Positions 25,058 to 33,267 of a stretch of DNA of 64,000 bases are shown here, piece after piece. The number at the start of each line of letters is the position of its first letter. Within the stretch, counting starts at the first letter, position 1. Below the pieces are notes generated by a model. The model did not search any database. It saw nothing but the letters and a program-made list of their open reading frames with translations, and was not told the origin of the DNA. The translations under genes were made by a program, and so were the position numbers. The stretch is from Pseudomonadota bacterium (GTDB taxonomy: Bacteria > Myxococcota_A > UBA796 > SXON01), in NCBI GenBank assembly GCA_030684355.1, contig JAUXTN010000017.1:16001-80000 (forward strand). The letters are read 5' to 3'.

Positions 25058-26284
25058 ATGCTCGTCCTCATGTTGGCCGCGTGTTCGTCGGACGGGCAGG
25101 ATCCCGTCGACACCGGGCCCACCTACTACCGGGACGTGCGCCCGATCCTCGACATGAGCTGCGCGCGCTGCCACACGGACCGGGGCCTCTCCATCTCCTT
25201 CGACGACCCCGTGAGCGTCCAGTCGCTCGCGACGTCGATCCAGGCCCGCACGCAGGCCGGCACCATGCCGCCGCCCGCGCCGGACCCTTCGTGCGCCGAC
25301 TACGAGGGCTCCGAGGCCCTGTTCCTCTCGGACGAAGACAAGCAGACCCTCTCCGACTGGGCGGATGCCGGCGCGCCCCTCGGCGATCCGGCCAGCGCGC
25401 CCACCGACCTCGCGCCCCCCCTCACGACGGCGCCGTTCGACGTGGAGCTCCGCGGCAGCGAGCCCTACCAGCCGGCCTTCGACGAGACGGGCAACGACTA
25501 CCGCTGCTTCGTCCTCGATGCCGGCAACGACACCCCCACGTACGTGACCGGGTTCGAGGCCCTCGTCGACAACCCCCGCATCGTGCACCACGTCGTGCTG
25601 TGGTCGGTCGCCCCCACGGTCACGCTCCCGGAGGTCGCCACCGGCGAGGTCGGGTTTGCATGCGACGGCTTCGGGGAGTCCAACTGGGAATTCTTCGCGG
25701 GCTGGGCGCCCGGCGGCCGCCCCGTCCAGTTCGATGAAGGGCAGGGCATGCAGATGCGGGCAGCCACCCGGCTCGTCCTGCAGATGCACTACTACGAGAG
25801 CTTCGACGGCGCGGCCGCCGAGCTGGACCAGAGCGGGTACGGCCTCCACCTCTCGGACGACGTGACCACCGAGCTCTTCGCGCTCCCGCTCGGCGTGGAG
25901 GACTTCGAGATCCCCGCGGGCCAGGCCAACGCGGACGCGCAGATGTTCGTGCCCTGGGGCGAGGACTGGGGCGACGTCACGATCGTCGGCACCTTCCCGC
26001 ACATGCACCTGCTCGGGACCGGGTTCGACTTCAACGTGCAGCACCCCGACGGAACGAACACCTGCGTCGTCGAGATGAACGACTGGGACTTCCACAACCA
26101 GCAGGCCGTGCAGCTGAAGGAGCCCGTGCGCATCGAGGGCGGCGACATCGTGACCGTGACCTGCAACTGGGACAACAGCGCGGCGAACCCCAACCAGCCC
26201 TACGAACCCCCGCGGGACGTCGTGTTCGGGGAGGGGACGGGCGACGAGATGTGCTACGCCTTCACTTATGGGTTCTCGGACTAA
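25058..26284 (+). CDS. Copper type II monooxygenase-like lipoprotein with a c-type heme site
   Basis: A 408-residue protein. Short lipoprotein signal MLVLMLAAC (Cys9), with AGGAG 9 bases upstream of the ATG. Residues 23-110 form a cytochrome c-like domain with one heme motif CARCH (Cys35-Cys38-His39) and GTMPPPAP as possible Met ligand region. Residues ~125-408 resemble the peptidylglycine/ascorbate-dependent monooxygenase fold: HH in PRIVHHVVLWS and LQMHYYES for one copper, FPHMHLLG and the Met of GDEMCYAFTYGF for the other. It is expected at the outer membrane or periplasm. Substrate unknown. Confidence 0.85.
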   Translation: MLVLMLAACSSDGQDPVDTGPTYYRDVRPILDMSCARCHTDRGLSISFDDPVSVQSLATSIQARTQAGTMPPPAPDPSCADYEGSEALFLSDEDKQTLSDWADAGAPLGDPASAPTDLAPPLTTAPFDVELRGSEPYQPAFDETGNDYRCFVLDAGNDTPTYVTGFEALVDNPRIVHHVVLWSVAPTVTLPEVATGEVGFACDGFGESNWEFFAGWAPGGRPVQFDEGQGMQMRAATRLVLQMHYYESFDGAAAELDQSGYGLHLSDDVTTELFALPLGVEDFEIPAGQANADAQMFVPWGEDWGDVTIVGTFPHMHLLGTGFDFNVQHPDGTNTCVVEMNDWDFHNQQAVQLKEPVRIEGGDIVTVTCNWDNSAANPNQPYEPPRDVVFGEGTGDEMCYAFTYGFSD

Positions 26285-26317
26285 GTTGCTGTTTTTGAAA
26301 GGGGAAATGCCCTCCGT

Positions 26318-27514
26318 TCAAGCGGCGGCCGCCACCGCAGGCGGCAGCCGCCGGGTGACCGCGTAGAGACAGATGGGGACCAGCAGCGAGACCCCGATGG
26401 ACAGCCACGCGATGGCCGCGACGTTGCCGAGCGACCCGTCGGGGTTGGATACGAGGATCTCCGCGGAGACGAAGGCGCCGAGCGCGGAGGCGATGTGCTG
26501 CACCGCCGACTGGAGTGACTGGAAGCGGGCGCGCTCGTGTCGCAACGGCACCTTCGACGAGAGCGTGCCGTACGCGACGTTCCGGCCCGCGGTCCCCAGC
26601 ATGAACGCCACGAACAGCACGAGGACGGGGACGACCGGGTTGTACGCGAGGAACCAGAACGCGATGAGCCCGACCAGCCAGACCGTCGCCGCCGCGCCCA
26701 CCTTGAAGGAGCCGAGCCGATCCACGAGGCTCCCGAACAGGCGCAGCCCGACGAAGCTGAAGGCGCCGCCGAAGAGGTAGAGGATGCTGAGGCGGTCGCG
26801 GGGATAGCCGAGGTTCCCCTGCAGATATGCGGAGAAGTTGGGGATGAGGATGAACCCCGAGCCCATCACCGCCGCGGTGAGGAGGTACGACCACCGCACG
26901 ACCGGCCGCGCGAGCAGCTCCGAGAGCGGCGGATGGGCCGCCGCCGAGTCGAGGTGGCCGCGCATCGGGGGCAGGAGCCAGATGGCGCTCGCCGCGATGA
27001 GGAGCCCCAGCCCCGCGACGGCGAAGAAGGGGGCCCGCCAGTCCGCCAGGCGCGCGAGCTCCAGGCCCGCCGGCACGCCGAGGACCGACGCTGCCGAGAA
27101 CGCGCTCATCACGGCGCCGACGGCCTTCCCGCGGCGCTCGGCGGGGATGATGTCCGTGACGATGGACATCGCGAGCGCGGTGGCCGGGCCGCCGAAGAAG
27201 CCGGCGAGCACCCGCGCCGCGAGGAGGCTCCAGAGGCCCGTGGCGAACCCACCCATCGCGGTGCCGATGACGAGCCCGCCCATTGCGAACGCGAGCGCCT
27301 TCCGACGGTCGAAGCGGTCGAGCACCCCGGCGCCGAGCAGGCCCGAGACGGCGGCGGACGCCGTGTACGCCCCGCCCACGGCCCCGATCGACGAGACGGG
27401 GATGCCGAGCGCGACCGAGAAGTCGGGCCCCAGCGGCATCACCATCATGAAGTCGAGGATGTTGACGAACTGAACGGCGCCGACGAGGAAGATGATCGTG
27501 CGTTCGGAGCGCAT
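26318..27514 (-). CDS. Major facilitator superfamily transporter
   Basis: A 398-residue, strongly hydrophobic protein with about 12 transmembrane segments. The MFS loop 2-3 signature is present as GAGVLDRFDRRKALAFAMGG, and a second-half counterpart is GSLVDRLGSFKVGAAATVWL. It begins MRSERTIIFLVGAVQFVNIL and ends with a basic/Ala tail. Resembles drug/sugar efflux MFS proteins of the DHA1 type. The ATG at 27514 is preferred, since upstream sequence in this frame overlaps the RNA methyltransferase gene. Convergent with the copper-monooxygenase-like gene. Substrate unknown. Confidence 0.9.
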   Translation of the reverse strand: MRSERTIIFLVGAVQFVNILDFMMVMPLGPDFSVALGIPVSSIGAVGGAYTASAAVSGLLGAGVLDRFDRRKALAFAMGGLVIGTAMGGFATGLWSLLAARVLAGFFGGPATALAMSIVTDIIPAERRGKAVGAVMSAFSAASVLGVPAGLELARLADWRAPFFAVAGLGLLIAASAIWLLPPMRGHLDSAAAHPPLSELLARPVVRWSYLLTAAVMGSGFILIPNFSAYLQGNLGYPRDRLSILYLFGGAFSFVGLRLFGSLVDRLGSFKVGAAATVWLVGLIAFWFLAYNPVVPVLVLFVAFMLGTAGRNVAYGTLSSKVPLRHERARFQSLQSAVQHIASALGAFVSAEILVSNPDGSLGNVAAIAWLSIGVSLLVPICLYAVTRRLPPAVAAAA

Positions 27515-27611
27515 GGGGACTCGGGGGGCGTGCGAGTAGCCTGCCGCCGACCTCTTGCGTAGGCCGCAGGGCGGAACGCATCGGCCCGGGAGGTGGACGA
27601 TGCAGCCGAGC

Positions 27612-28559
27612 CTATTGACGCGCGAGCACCACGAGCGTCTCGACGTGGTCGGTTCCGGGGAACATGTCGTACGGCTGCACCCGCTCGACGCGGTACCCGC
27701 TCGACGCGACGCTGCGCAGGTCCCGCGCGAGAGAGACGGGATCGCACGAGAGGTAGAGGATCGCGCGCGGCCGCGTGACGACGAGCTTCTGGAGGAGGCC
27801 CTGCGCGCCGGCGCGCGGCGGGTCGAGCAGCGCCACGTCGAAGAAGCGCTGGCCGGGGACCCACTTCGCCGCGTTCTGGACGAGCACCTCGGCGCCGGGG
27901 AGGTTGTAGGTGGCATCGGCCGCGGAGGAGCGGTCCTGCTCCACGAGCGTGGCCTTCACGCCGCGCCGCACCGCCCCCGCGGAGAGGTTCCCGACGCCGG
28001 CATAGAGGTCGAGCAGGTGGGTCGGCGCGAGCTCCTGGAGCAGGGCGTCGACATCGGCGACGACACGCTCGTTCACCTCGAGGTTCACCTGGTAGAACGA
28101 CTCGGGCGAGACGCTCAGGCCCAGGATGCGCAGCCGCGGGTAGCCCGAGAGCACCTTTCCACGCGACCAGACGTTCCCCTCGACCGCCGCGGGCGCGTCG
28201 AGGACGATCGTGACCTTCTCGCCGTCGCTCCGGATCTCGACCTCACCGGCGGAAAGTCGCCCACGGAGTGCTTCTGCCGTCGCGACGACCTCGGGGCGGG
28301 CCAGCTCGTCGAGCGGGACCTCGACGAAGGTGTGGCTGCCGGGCCGGGAGAAGCCGAGGGCGCCCTTGGGCCCCACCCGGAGCTTCACGCGCGCCCGGGA
28401 GCCCACGATGCGCGGCGAGGGCACGATGGGCGCCACGTCGGCGCTGATGTGACCACGGACCAGGGCGTCGCGTACGATCGCCTCCCGACGCGCCAACTGC
28501 TCCGCGTAGGGGAGGTCAGCGAGGGGCAGGATTCCAACTTCTACGAGCGGCGACGACAT
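27612..28559 (-). CDS. RumA/TrmA-type RNA (uracil-5-)-methyltransferase
   Basis: A 315-residue protein. Family features: the segment GRLSAGEVEIRSDGEKVTIV, FYQVNLEVNERVV, the SAM-binding strand LLDLYAGVGNLS, LLDPPRAGAQG, and the catalytic Cys loop ILYLSCDPVSLARDL, ending DMFPGTDHVETLVVL, all typical of m5U methyltransferases. It lacks the N-terminal TRAM domain and the iron-sulfur Cys cluster of RlmD, and is shorter than usual (~400), so rRNA or tRNA specificity cannot be assigned. Start ATG 28559 (MSSPLVEVG). Confidence 0.88.
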   Translation of the reverse strand: MSSPLVEVGILPLADLPYAEQLARREAIVRDALVRGHISADVAPIVPSPRIVGSRARVKLRVGPKGALGFSRPGSHTFVEVPLDELARPEVVATAEALRGRLSAGEVEIRSDGEKVTIVLDAPAAVEGNVWSRGKVLSGYPRLRILGLSVSPESFYQVNLEVNERVVADVDALLQELAPTHLLDLYAGVGNLSAGAVRRGVKATLVEQDRSSAADATYNLPGAEVLVQNAAKWVPGQRFFDVALLDPPRAGAQGLLQKLVVTRPRAILYLSCDPVSLARDLRSVASSGYRVERVQPYDMFPGTDHVETLVVLARQ

Positions 28560-28777
28560 GCCGGCGGCTAACACGCGGCCCCGGATCGGCGGGTCTGGAG
28601 GTCTCCCGTCGGGATAGATCGGGGTCGTGCGTACGCGCCTCGCCTCCCTCCGCCTCTTCCTGCTCGCCCCCGGCGAGTGGTCGGCGCGCCATTATGCGCG
28701 CAAGAACCGGATGGACCTGGTCGCGCTTCGTCCTGGCGAGTGGCGCTGGGCGGCCTCACGCGCGCAAGGAGGAGTCG

Positions 28778-29311
28778 ATGAAGAGCTTCAAGAAGGCGCA
28801 GGGAATGACGGTGGCCACGCTCGCGGAGGGGGCCCTCGTCGGGAAGTTCGATGACTTCCAGTTCGACGTCGAGACCGGCGTCATCTACGGCTGCCGCCTG
28901 AAGCAGGGGGTCTTCGCGAAGAGTGGGGGCGTGCCCGCCGACGCCGTGATGCTGCTCGGCCGCGACCTGGTCTACGTGCGCGACGAGGCCGCCATCGAGT
29001 GGTCGGGGGCGTCCCGCGTGCCGACCGAGGGCCGTGCGTGGGCCACCGAGTACCGGGGCACGAAGGTCATGTCTCGCCGCGGCGCCGGCCTCGGCACCGT
29101 GGAGGACTTCCTCATCGCGCTCAACCCACCGCGCGTCACGGCGCTGCTGCTCGACGGGGGCCGCGTGGTGGTGTTCGACGAGCGGGTCGCGGTGGGCCGC
29201 GACGCCGTCATTCTCTCCGATCCCGCCCTCGCCGTGCCGACCCCCGAGGGAGATGAGGAGAGCGGCGACTGGTGGAAGCGGATGAAGGGTCTGTTCGAAT
29301 CGGAGAAGTGA
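28778..29311 (+). CDS. PRC-barrel domain protein
   Basis: A 177-residue protein starting at ATG 28778 with a strong AAGGAGG site 5-6 bases upstream. It contains two PRC-barrel-like repeats: MTVATLAEGALVGKFDDFQF with VIYGCRLKQGVF, and GTKVMSRRGAGLGTVEDFLI with VTALLLDGGRVVVFDERV. PRC barrels are small beta-barrel adaptors that bind RNA or proteins. The C-terminus is acidic then basic (DWWKRMKGLFESEK). Its last ~104 bases overlap the end of the convergent trpD-like gene. Confidence 0.82.
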   Translation: MKSFKKAQGMTVATLAEGALVGKFDDFQFDVETGVIYGCRLKQGVFAKSGGVPADAVMLLGRDLVYVRDEAAIEWSGASRVPTEGRAWATEYRGTKVMSRRGAGLGTVEDFLIALNPPRVTALLLDGGRVVVFDERVAVGRDAVILSDPALAVPTPEGDEESGDWWKRMKGLFESEK

Positions 29312-30251
29312 CCGGCGCCGCCCCGCCGCAGAAGTCGGACAGCTCGACGCGCTGAGCGAGGCGGCTCCGCGCCCAGCGGAGGGCCTCCGCGAACGTCGGC
29401 AGGACGCCCCCCACCCACAAGGCCGCGCCCGCGTTGAGGGCGACCACGTCGGCGAGCGGGCCGCGGGTGCCGTCGAACATCGACTCCAGGCGCGCGGCGT
29501 CCACCGTGGGCCCGCCGGTCTGAAGCCCGTCGAGCGGCTTGCCGTTGCCCGCGTGCCGGAACTCGGAGAGGCGCCCGTCGCTCCACCGGTGGCCTACGGT
29601 CTCGGCGTCCGTCGCGAGGTGGGGGTGCCCCCCGGCGGTCACCACCAGGGCGGTCTCCGCCCCGGACAGGCCCAACGCGCGAGCCAACGGCTCGGTCAGG
29701 GCGGGGTGGTGCACCCCCACGAGGTGGCAGCGGGGCCCCGTGGGGTTGGCCAGGGGGCCGAGGAGCCCGACCAGGGCCGAGAGGCTCGGGAGACGGGGCG
29801 CGTTCGTCGTGAGCGTGGGGTGGAAGCTGTCCCGTGCGAGCGTGGTGTAGCCGTACTGGATGAGGGCGTGGTGGGCCTCCGCCGGGGAGGACTGCACCGG
29901 GAGCCCGAGGGCGCGCACGAGGGCCTCGCCGCGGGCGCGACCCGGCACGAAGCTCTGGTAGCCGACGGTGCCGTCACACGCAGCGACGAGGAGGGCGGCG
30001 CCGACCGAGATGTCGAGCCGCTCGTCGGCGTGCGTGCCGGCCACGGACACGTCGATGACCGTGCGGTTCGGGGGCACGTGCACGGTGACCGCGTAGCGGC
30101 GCACCACCGCGGCCGTGGCGAGGAGGAGCTCCGCTGTGATCGGCTCCTCGTCGAACGCGCAGAAGGCCTCCGGCCCTTCGCCTTCCCCCCGAAAGACGGC
30201 CTCCAATCGCTCCGCGATGTGCTCGGGCGTGTTCGCGGATCGGATCGCCAT
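29208..30251 (-). CDS. TrpD-like phosphoribosyltransferase-fold protein, probably not anthranilate-specific
   Basis: A 347-residue protein with the anthranilate phosphoribosyltransferase / nucleoside phosphorylase III fold: PITAELLLATAAVVRRYA, LLGPLANPTGPRCHLVGVHHP, ALVVTAGG, NAGAALWVGG. The PRPP-binding GTGGDG motif is replaced (VAGTHADERLDISVGA), and the KHGNR block reads ACDGTVGYQSFVPGR, so catalysis on PRPP is doubtful. It resembles the TrpD2/YbiB branch, which binds nucleic acid. The last ~35 residues are Arg/Ser/Pro-rich and lie within the overlap with the convergent PRC-barrel gene. Confidence 0.7.
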   Translation of the reverse strand: MAIRSANTPEHIAERLEAVFRGEGEGPEAFCAFDEEPITAELLLATAAVVRRYAVTVHVPPNRTVIDVSVAGTHADERLDISVGAALLVAACDGTVGYQSFVPGRARGEALVRALGLPVQSSPAEAHHALIQYGYTTLARDSFHPTLTTNAPRLPSLSALVGLLGPLANPTGPRCHLVGVHHPALTEPLARALGLSGAETALVVTAGGHPHLATDAETVGHRWSDGRLSEFRHAGNGKPLDGLQTGGPTVDAARLESMFDGTRGPLADVVALNAGAALWVGGVLPTFAEALRWARSRLAQRVELSDFCGGAAPVTSPIRTDPSSASTSRRSPHLPRGSARRGRDRRE

Positions 30252-30343
30252 TCCTGCCTCGTCGCCACGCGGGGGCGCGGCTCAGTGTTCGGATTCTCCA
30301 CGAATAACGCACACCATCGGCCCGGCAAGGGCCGAGCACGCGG

Positions 30344-31306
30344 TCAGAACCAGCGCCTCGCGCGGAACACCCCGAGCAGCACGACCGCGGACCCCAGCAT
30401 CATCCCCACCGCGACCCAGAAGCCGTACCCGTGGTGGGCGATCGGGATGACGTCGAAGTTCATGCCGAAGATGCCGGAGATCACGGTCATCGGGAGCAGG
30501 AGCGTGCTCACGATGGCCATGTACTTCATCACCTGGTTCAGGCGCTCGTTCACGAGGTTGCTGTGCACCTGGAGCGCGCCGTTGCAGATCTCGAGGAGGA
30601 GCGCGGTCTGCTCCTGGATGATCGTGAGGTGGTCGAGCACGTCGCGGAAGTAGATGCGGGCGCCCCCGCCGAGGTCGCCGTTCTCGGCGTCCACGAAGCG
30701 GCGCACGAGCTCGATCTGGGGGAGCGTCATGCGGCGGATCATCAGGAGGTCCCGGCGGACTCGCACGAGGTCCTCCACCAGGTGCGATTGCCGGTTCGCG
30801 GCGGCGTCCTCCTCCAGCGCGTCGACCCGGGCCTCGAAGTCGTACAGGGTGAGGGTGTACTCGTCGATGACGGCGTCCACGAGGGCGTGGAGGATGCGGT
30901 CGGCGTGGGTGCCGATGCGCTCGGGGTACGTCGCGAGCGCGCGGAACACGACCTCCACCGCGGCTACGTCCTTCGGGCGCACGCTGACCACCAGCGAGGG
31001 GCGGAGGAACACCGAGATCGGCACGGTGTCGAGCGGATCGGAGGGCGTGCTCCGATCGAGCGCCTGGGTGACCACGAAGCCGTGCGTCGCGTAGCGCTCG
31101 TACTTGGAGCGCTTCTGGTGGTGCGATACGTCCTCGATCGCGAGGGGGTGGAAGTGCCACTTCTCGGAGAGAAGGAGCAGCTCTTCCGGGGTGGGGTCGA
31201 GCAGGTCGACCCACACCGTGGCCTCCGCGATCGGCGCGCACGCGACCTCGATGGGGGCGTTGCCGTCGACCCGGCCGTCGTCGTGGAGGATGTGCGTGCG
31301 GATCAT
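30344..31306 (-). CDS. corA: CorA family magnesium/divalent cation channel
   Basis: A 320-residue protein. The cytoplasmic N-terminal funnel includes FHPLAIEDVSHHQKRSKYERY and long helices (QSHLVEDLVRVRRDLLMIRR); the C-terminus has the two transmembrane helices, with the GMN selectivity signature in SGIFGMNFDVIP, and a basic tail (FRARRWF). CorA forms homopentamers that conduct Mg2+ (also Co2+, Ni2+). Length and motif order are standard. Confidence 0.95.
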   Translation of the reverse strand: MIRTHILHDDGRVDGNAPIEVACAPIAEATVWVDLLDPTPEELLLLSEKWHFHPLAIEDVSHHQKRSKYERYATHGFVVTQALDRSTPSDPLDTVPISVFLRPSLVVSVRPKDVAAVEVVFRALATYPERIGTHADRILHALVDAVIDEYTLTLYDFEARVDALEEDAAANRQSHLVEDLVRVRRDLLMIRRMTLPQIELVRRFVDAENGDLGGGARIYFRDVLDHLTIIQEQTALLLEICNGALQVHSNLVNERLNQVMKYMAIVSTLLLPMTVISGIFGMNFDVIPIAHHGYGFWVAVGMMLGSAVVLLGVFRARRWF

Positions 31307-31386
31307 GGGACTCCGGACGCTATCGCGCGGCCCCGCGGGCGTCTCCCACTCGAGGACGAAGACGCATCACGCCGACCGGCCGTCTC

Positions 31387-32538
31387 TCAGTAGACGGGCA
31401 TGCTCGGGTCCACCTGCCTGGCCCAGCCGACGATGCCGCCTTCCAGGTTCACCACGCGGTAGCCGTTCTGCGCGAGCACCGCCGCGGCCTGGGACGAGCG
31501 CCCGCCGAGCTTGCAGTGCACGAGGATCTCGCGGTCCTTCGGCACCTCGGCGAGGCGGTTCGCCACCTCGGTGTGCGGGATGAGGGCGTCCGCGAAGGGG
31601 AAGCGGACGATGGCGGCCTCGGCGTCGTTCCGTACGTCGAGCACGAAGGGCTTCCAGCCCTCCTTCAGGCGGCGGGCGGCTTCCTCGACGGAGATGCGGC
31701 CAAAGGACTCGGACTGGATCACGGGGGCCTCCTCACGCGGGGTCACGGACTTCGGGACGCCGCAGAACTGGTCATAGTCGATGAGGCGCTCGATCTTCGG
31801 CGCCTCGGGGTCACGGCGGAGCTTCAGCTCGCGGAAGCTCATGGTCAAGGCGTCGAACAGGAGGAGCCGCCCGGAGAGGCTGGTGCCGATGCCGAGGAGG
31901 ATCTTGATGGTCTCGTTCGCCTGGATCATGCCGACGATGCCCGGGAGCACGCCGAGGACGCCGCCCTCCGCGCACGACGGCACGAGGCCCGGCGGCGGGG
32001 GCTCCGGGTAGAGATCCCGGTAGTTCGGCCCGCCCTGGTAGTTGAAGACCGTCGCCTGGCCCTCGAACCGGAAGATCGACCCGTAGACGTTGGGCTTCCC
32101 GAGGAGGACGCACGCGTCGTTGACGAGGTACCGCGTCGGGAAGTTGTCCGTGCCGTCCACCACGACGTCGTACGGCGCGGCGATCCGGAGCGCGTTCTCG
32201 CTGGAGAGAGGCTCGTCGTAGAGGTCCACCTGGACGTGCGGGTTGATGTCGTGGATGCGGTCCCGCGCCGAGATGACCTTCGGCTTGCCGATGCTCGACG
32301 TGCCGTGGATGACCTGGCGGTGCAGGTTGGAGGCGTCCACCACGTCGAAGTCGACGATGCCGATGCGCCCGACGCCGGCCGCGGCCAGGTAGAGCAGGAG
32401 CGGGGAGCCGAGGCCGCCCGTGCCGACGCAGAGCACGCTCGCGTCCTTCAGCTTCTGCTGCCCCGCCATGCCCACTTCGGGAAGGATGAGGTGCCGCGAG
32501 TAGCGGGCGATCTCCTCGTTCGTGAGCGGTACGCTCAT
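31387..32538 (-). CDS. moeZ: MoeZ/MoeB-type adenylyltransferase with rhodanese domain
   Basis: A 383-residue protein. The E1-like domain (1-250) carries the ATP loop GTGGLGSPLLLYL, the R-finger region ASNLHRQVIHG, GTDNFPTRYLVND and a conserved Cys in VPSCAEGGVLG. The C-terminal rhodanese domain (~275-383) has the active-site loop VHCKLGGRSSQ, which carries persulfide. It adenylates and then thiocarboxylates small sulfur carriers such as MoaD, CysO or ThiS. Its start ATG overlaps the stop of the adjacent sulfur-carrier gene by 4 bases, so that carrier is its likely partner. Confidence 0.93.
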   Translation of the reverse strand: MSVPLTNEEIARYSRHLILPEVGMAGQQKLKDASVLCVGTGGLGSPLLLYLAAAGVGRIGIVDFDVVDASNLHRQVIHGTSSIGKPKVISARDRIHDINPHVQVDLYDEPLSSENALRIAAPYDVVVDGTDNFPTRYLVNDACVLLGKPNVYGSIFRFEGQATVFNYQGGPNYRDLYPEPPPPGLVPSCAEGGVLGVLPGIVGMIQANETIKILLGIGTSLSGRLLLFDALTMSFRELKLRRDPEAPKIERLIDYDQFCGVPKSVTPREEAPVIQSESFGRISVEEAARRLKEGWKPFVLDVRNDAEAAIVRFPFADALIPHTEVANRLAEVPKDREILVHCKLGGRSSQAAAVLAQNGYRVVNLEGGIVGWARQVDPSMPVY

Positions 32539-32843
32539 CGATTGCTCCCGGAAGGGCCGCTCACGGGGAGGCCGCCCGCGATCGAGGGCACGATGATGAG
32601 GGTGTCGCCCTCCTTCAGCGCGGTGGCGTCCCGCTGCAGATGCCGGATGTCCTCGTCGTTGAGGTAGACGTTCACGAAGCTGCGCAGCTTCCCGTCGGCG
32701 TCCCGGAGGTGCTTCGCGAGGCCGGGGTAGCCCGTGGTGAGGGCGTCGAGCGCCTGGCCCGCGGTGGAGGCCTCTACCGACACGCTGGGCTTGTTGTCGG
32801 TGTAGGCGCGGAGCGCCGAGGGGATGGAGATCGAGATGGCCAA
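32535..32843 (-). CDS. CysO/MoaD-like ubiquitin-fold sulfur carrier with extension after Gly-Gly
   Basis: A 102-residue beta-grasp protein (ISISIPSALRAYTDNKPSVS, SFVNVYLNDEDIRHLQRDAT, EGDTLIIVPSIAGG), close to the CysO/MoaD pattern. Active carriers end in Gly-Gly, the site of thiocarboxylation; here 11 residues (LPVSGPSGSNR) follow the diglycine, so a protease must expose it. The preceding gene is a JAMM peptidase and the next is a MoeZ-like E1, both overlapping or nearly so. It would deliver sulfur, probably for cysteine synthesis with CysM. Confidence 0.88.
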   Translation of the reverse strand: MAISISIPSALRAYTDNKPSVSVEASTAGQALDALTTGYPGLAKHLRDADGKLRSFVNVYLNDEDIRHLQRDATALKEGDTLIIVPSIAGGLPVSGPSGSNR

Positions 32844-32847
32844 GGGG

Positions 32848-33267
32848 TCAGTCCTCCGTGCGGATCGGCTCTTCGTCCATGGCGGTGCGATCGTCGCGGA
32901 GGCGCCAGGAGCGGGTGTCGGCGATGCGGCCCGCCACCACCGAGGTGATGACGTAGCTCATGTTGGGGAGCGCGTGGTCGCGGTCGAAGTCGGAGTAGCG
33001 GGCGGGGTGGTCGGGGTGGGAGTGGTAGTACCCCACGACCTCGAGCCCCTCGGCCTCCAACGACTGCTCCGCCCGGTAGAGCACGAGCGCGCTCACGTGG
33101 TAGCGGTTGGCGGGGCTGTCGGCGCGCTCGTTCACCAGGGAGACCACCGTCGTGACGACGTTGTCGGCGCGGCGACCCGCGAGGATCCCCACGACCTCGT
33201 GCGGGTAGCCGGCGCACGCGTGCGCGTGGAGCTGCGCGAGCTCCGGTTCGCGGATGATCAGGGCCAC
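32848..33267 (-). CDS. JAMM/Mov34 metallopeptidase (Mec+-like)
   Basis: A 139-residue protein starting at GTG 33267, which overlaps the CysM stop. The JAMM zinc motif is complete: the Glu in YPHEVVGILAG, then HSHPDHPARYSDFDRD (H-x-H-P-x7-S-x2-D). Close relatives (Mec+ of Mycobacterium) hydrolyse the CysO-cysteine adduct to release cysteine; QbsD removes residues after the carrier diglycine. Lying between cysM and the carrier gene, it may do both here. Confidence 0.92.
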   Translation of the reverse strand: MALIIREPELAQLHAHACAGYPHEVVGILAGRRADNVVTTVVSLVNERADSPANRYHVSALVLYRAEQSLEAEGLEVVGYYHSHPDHPARYSDFDRDHALPNMSYVITSVVAGRIADTRSWRLRDDRTAMDEEPIRTED

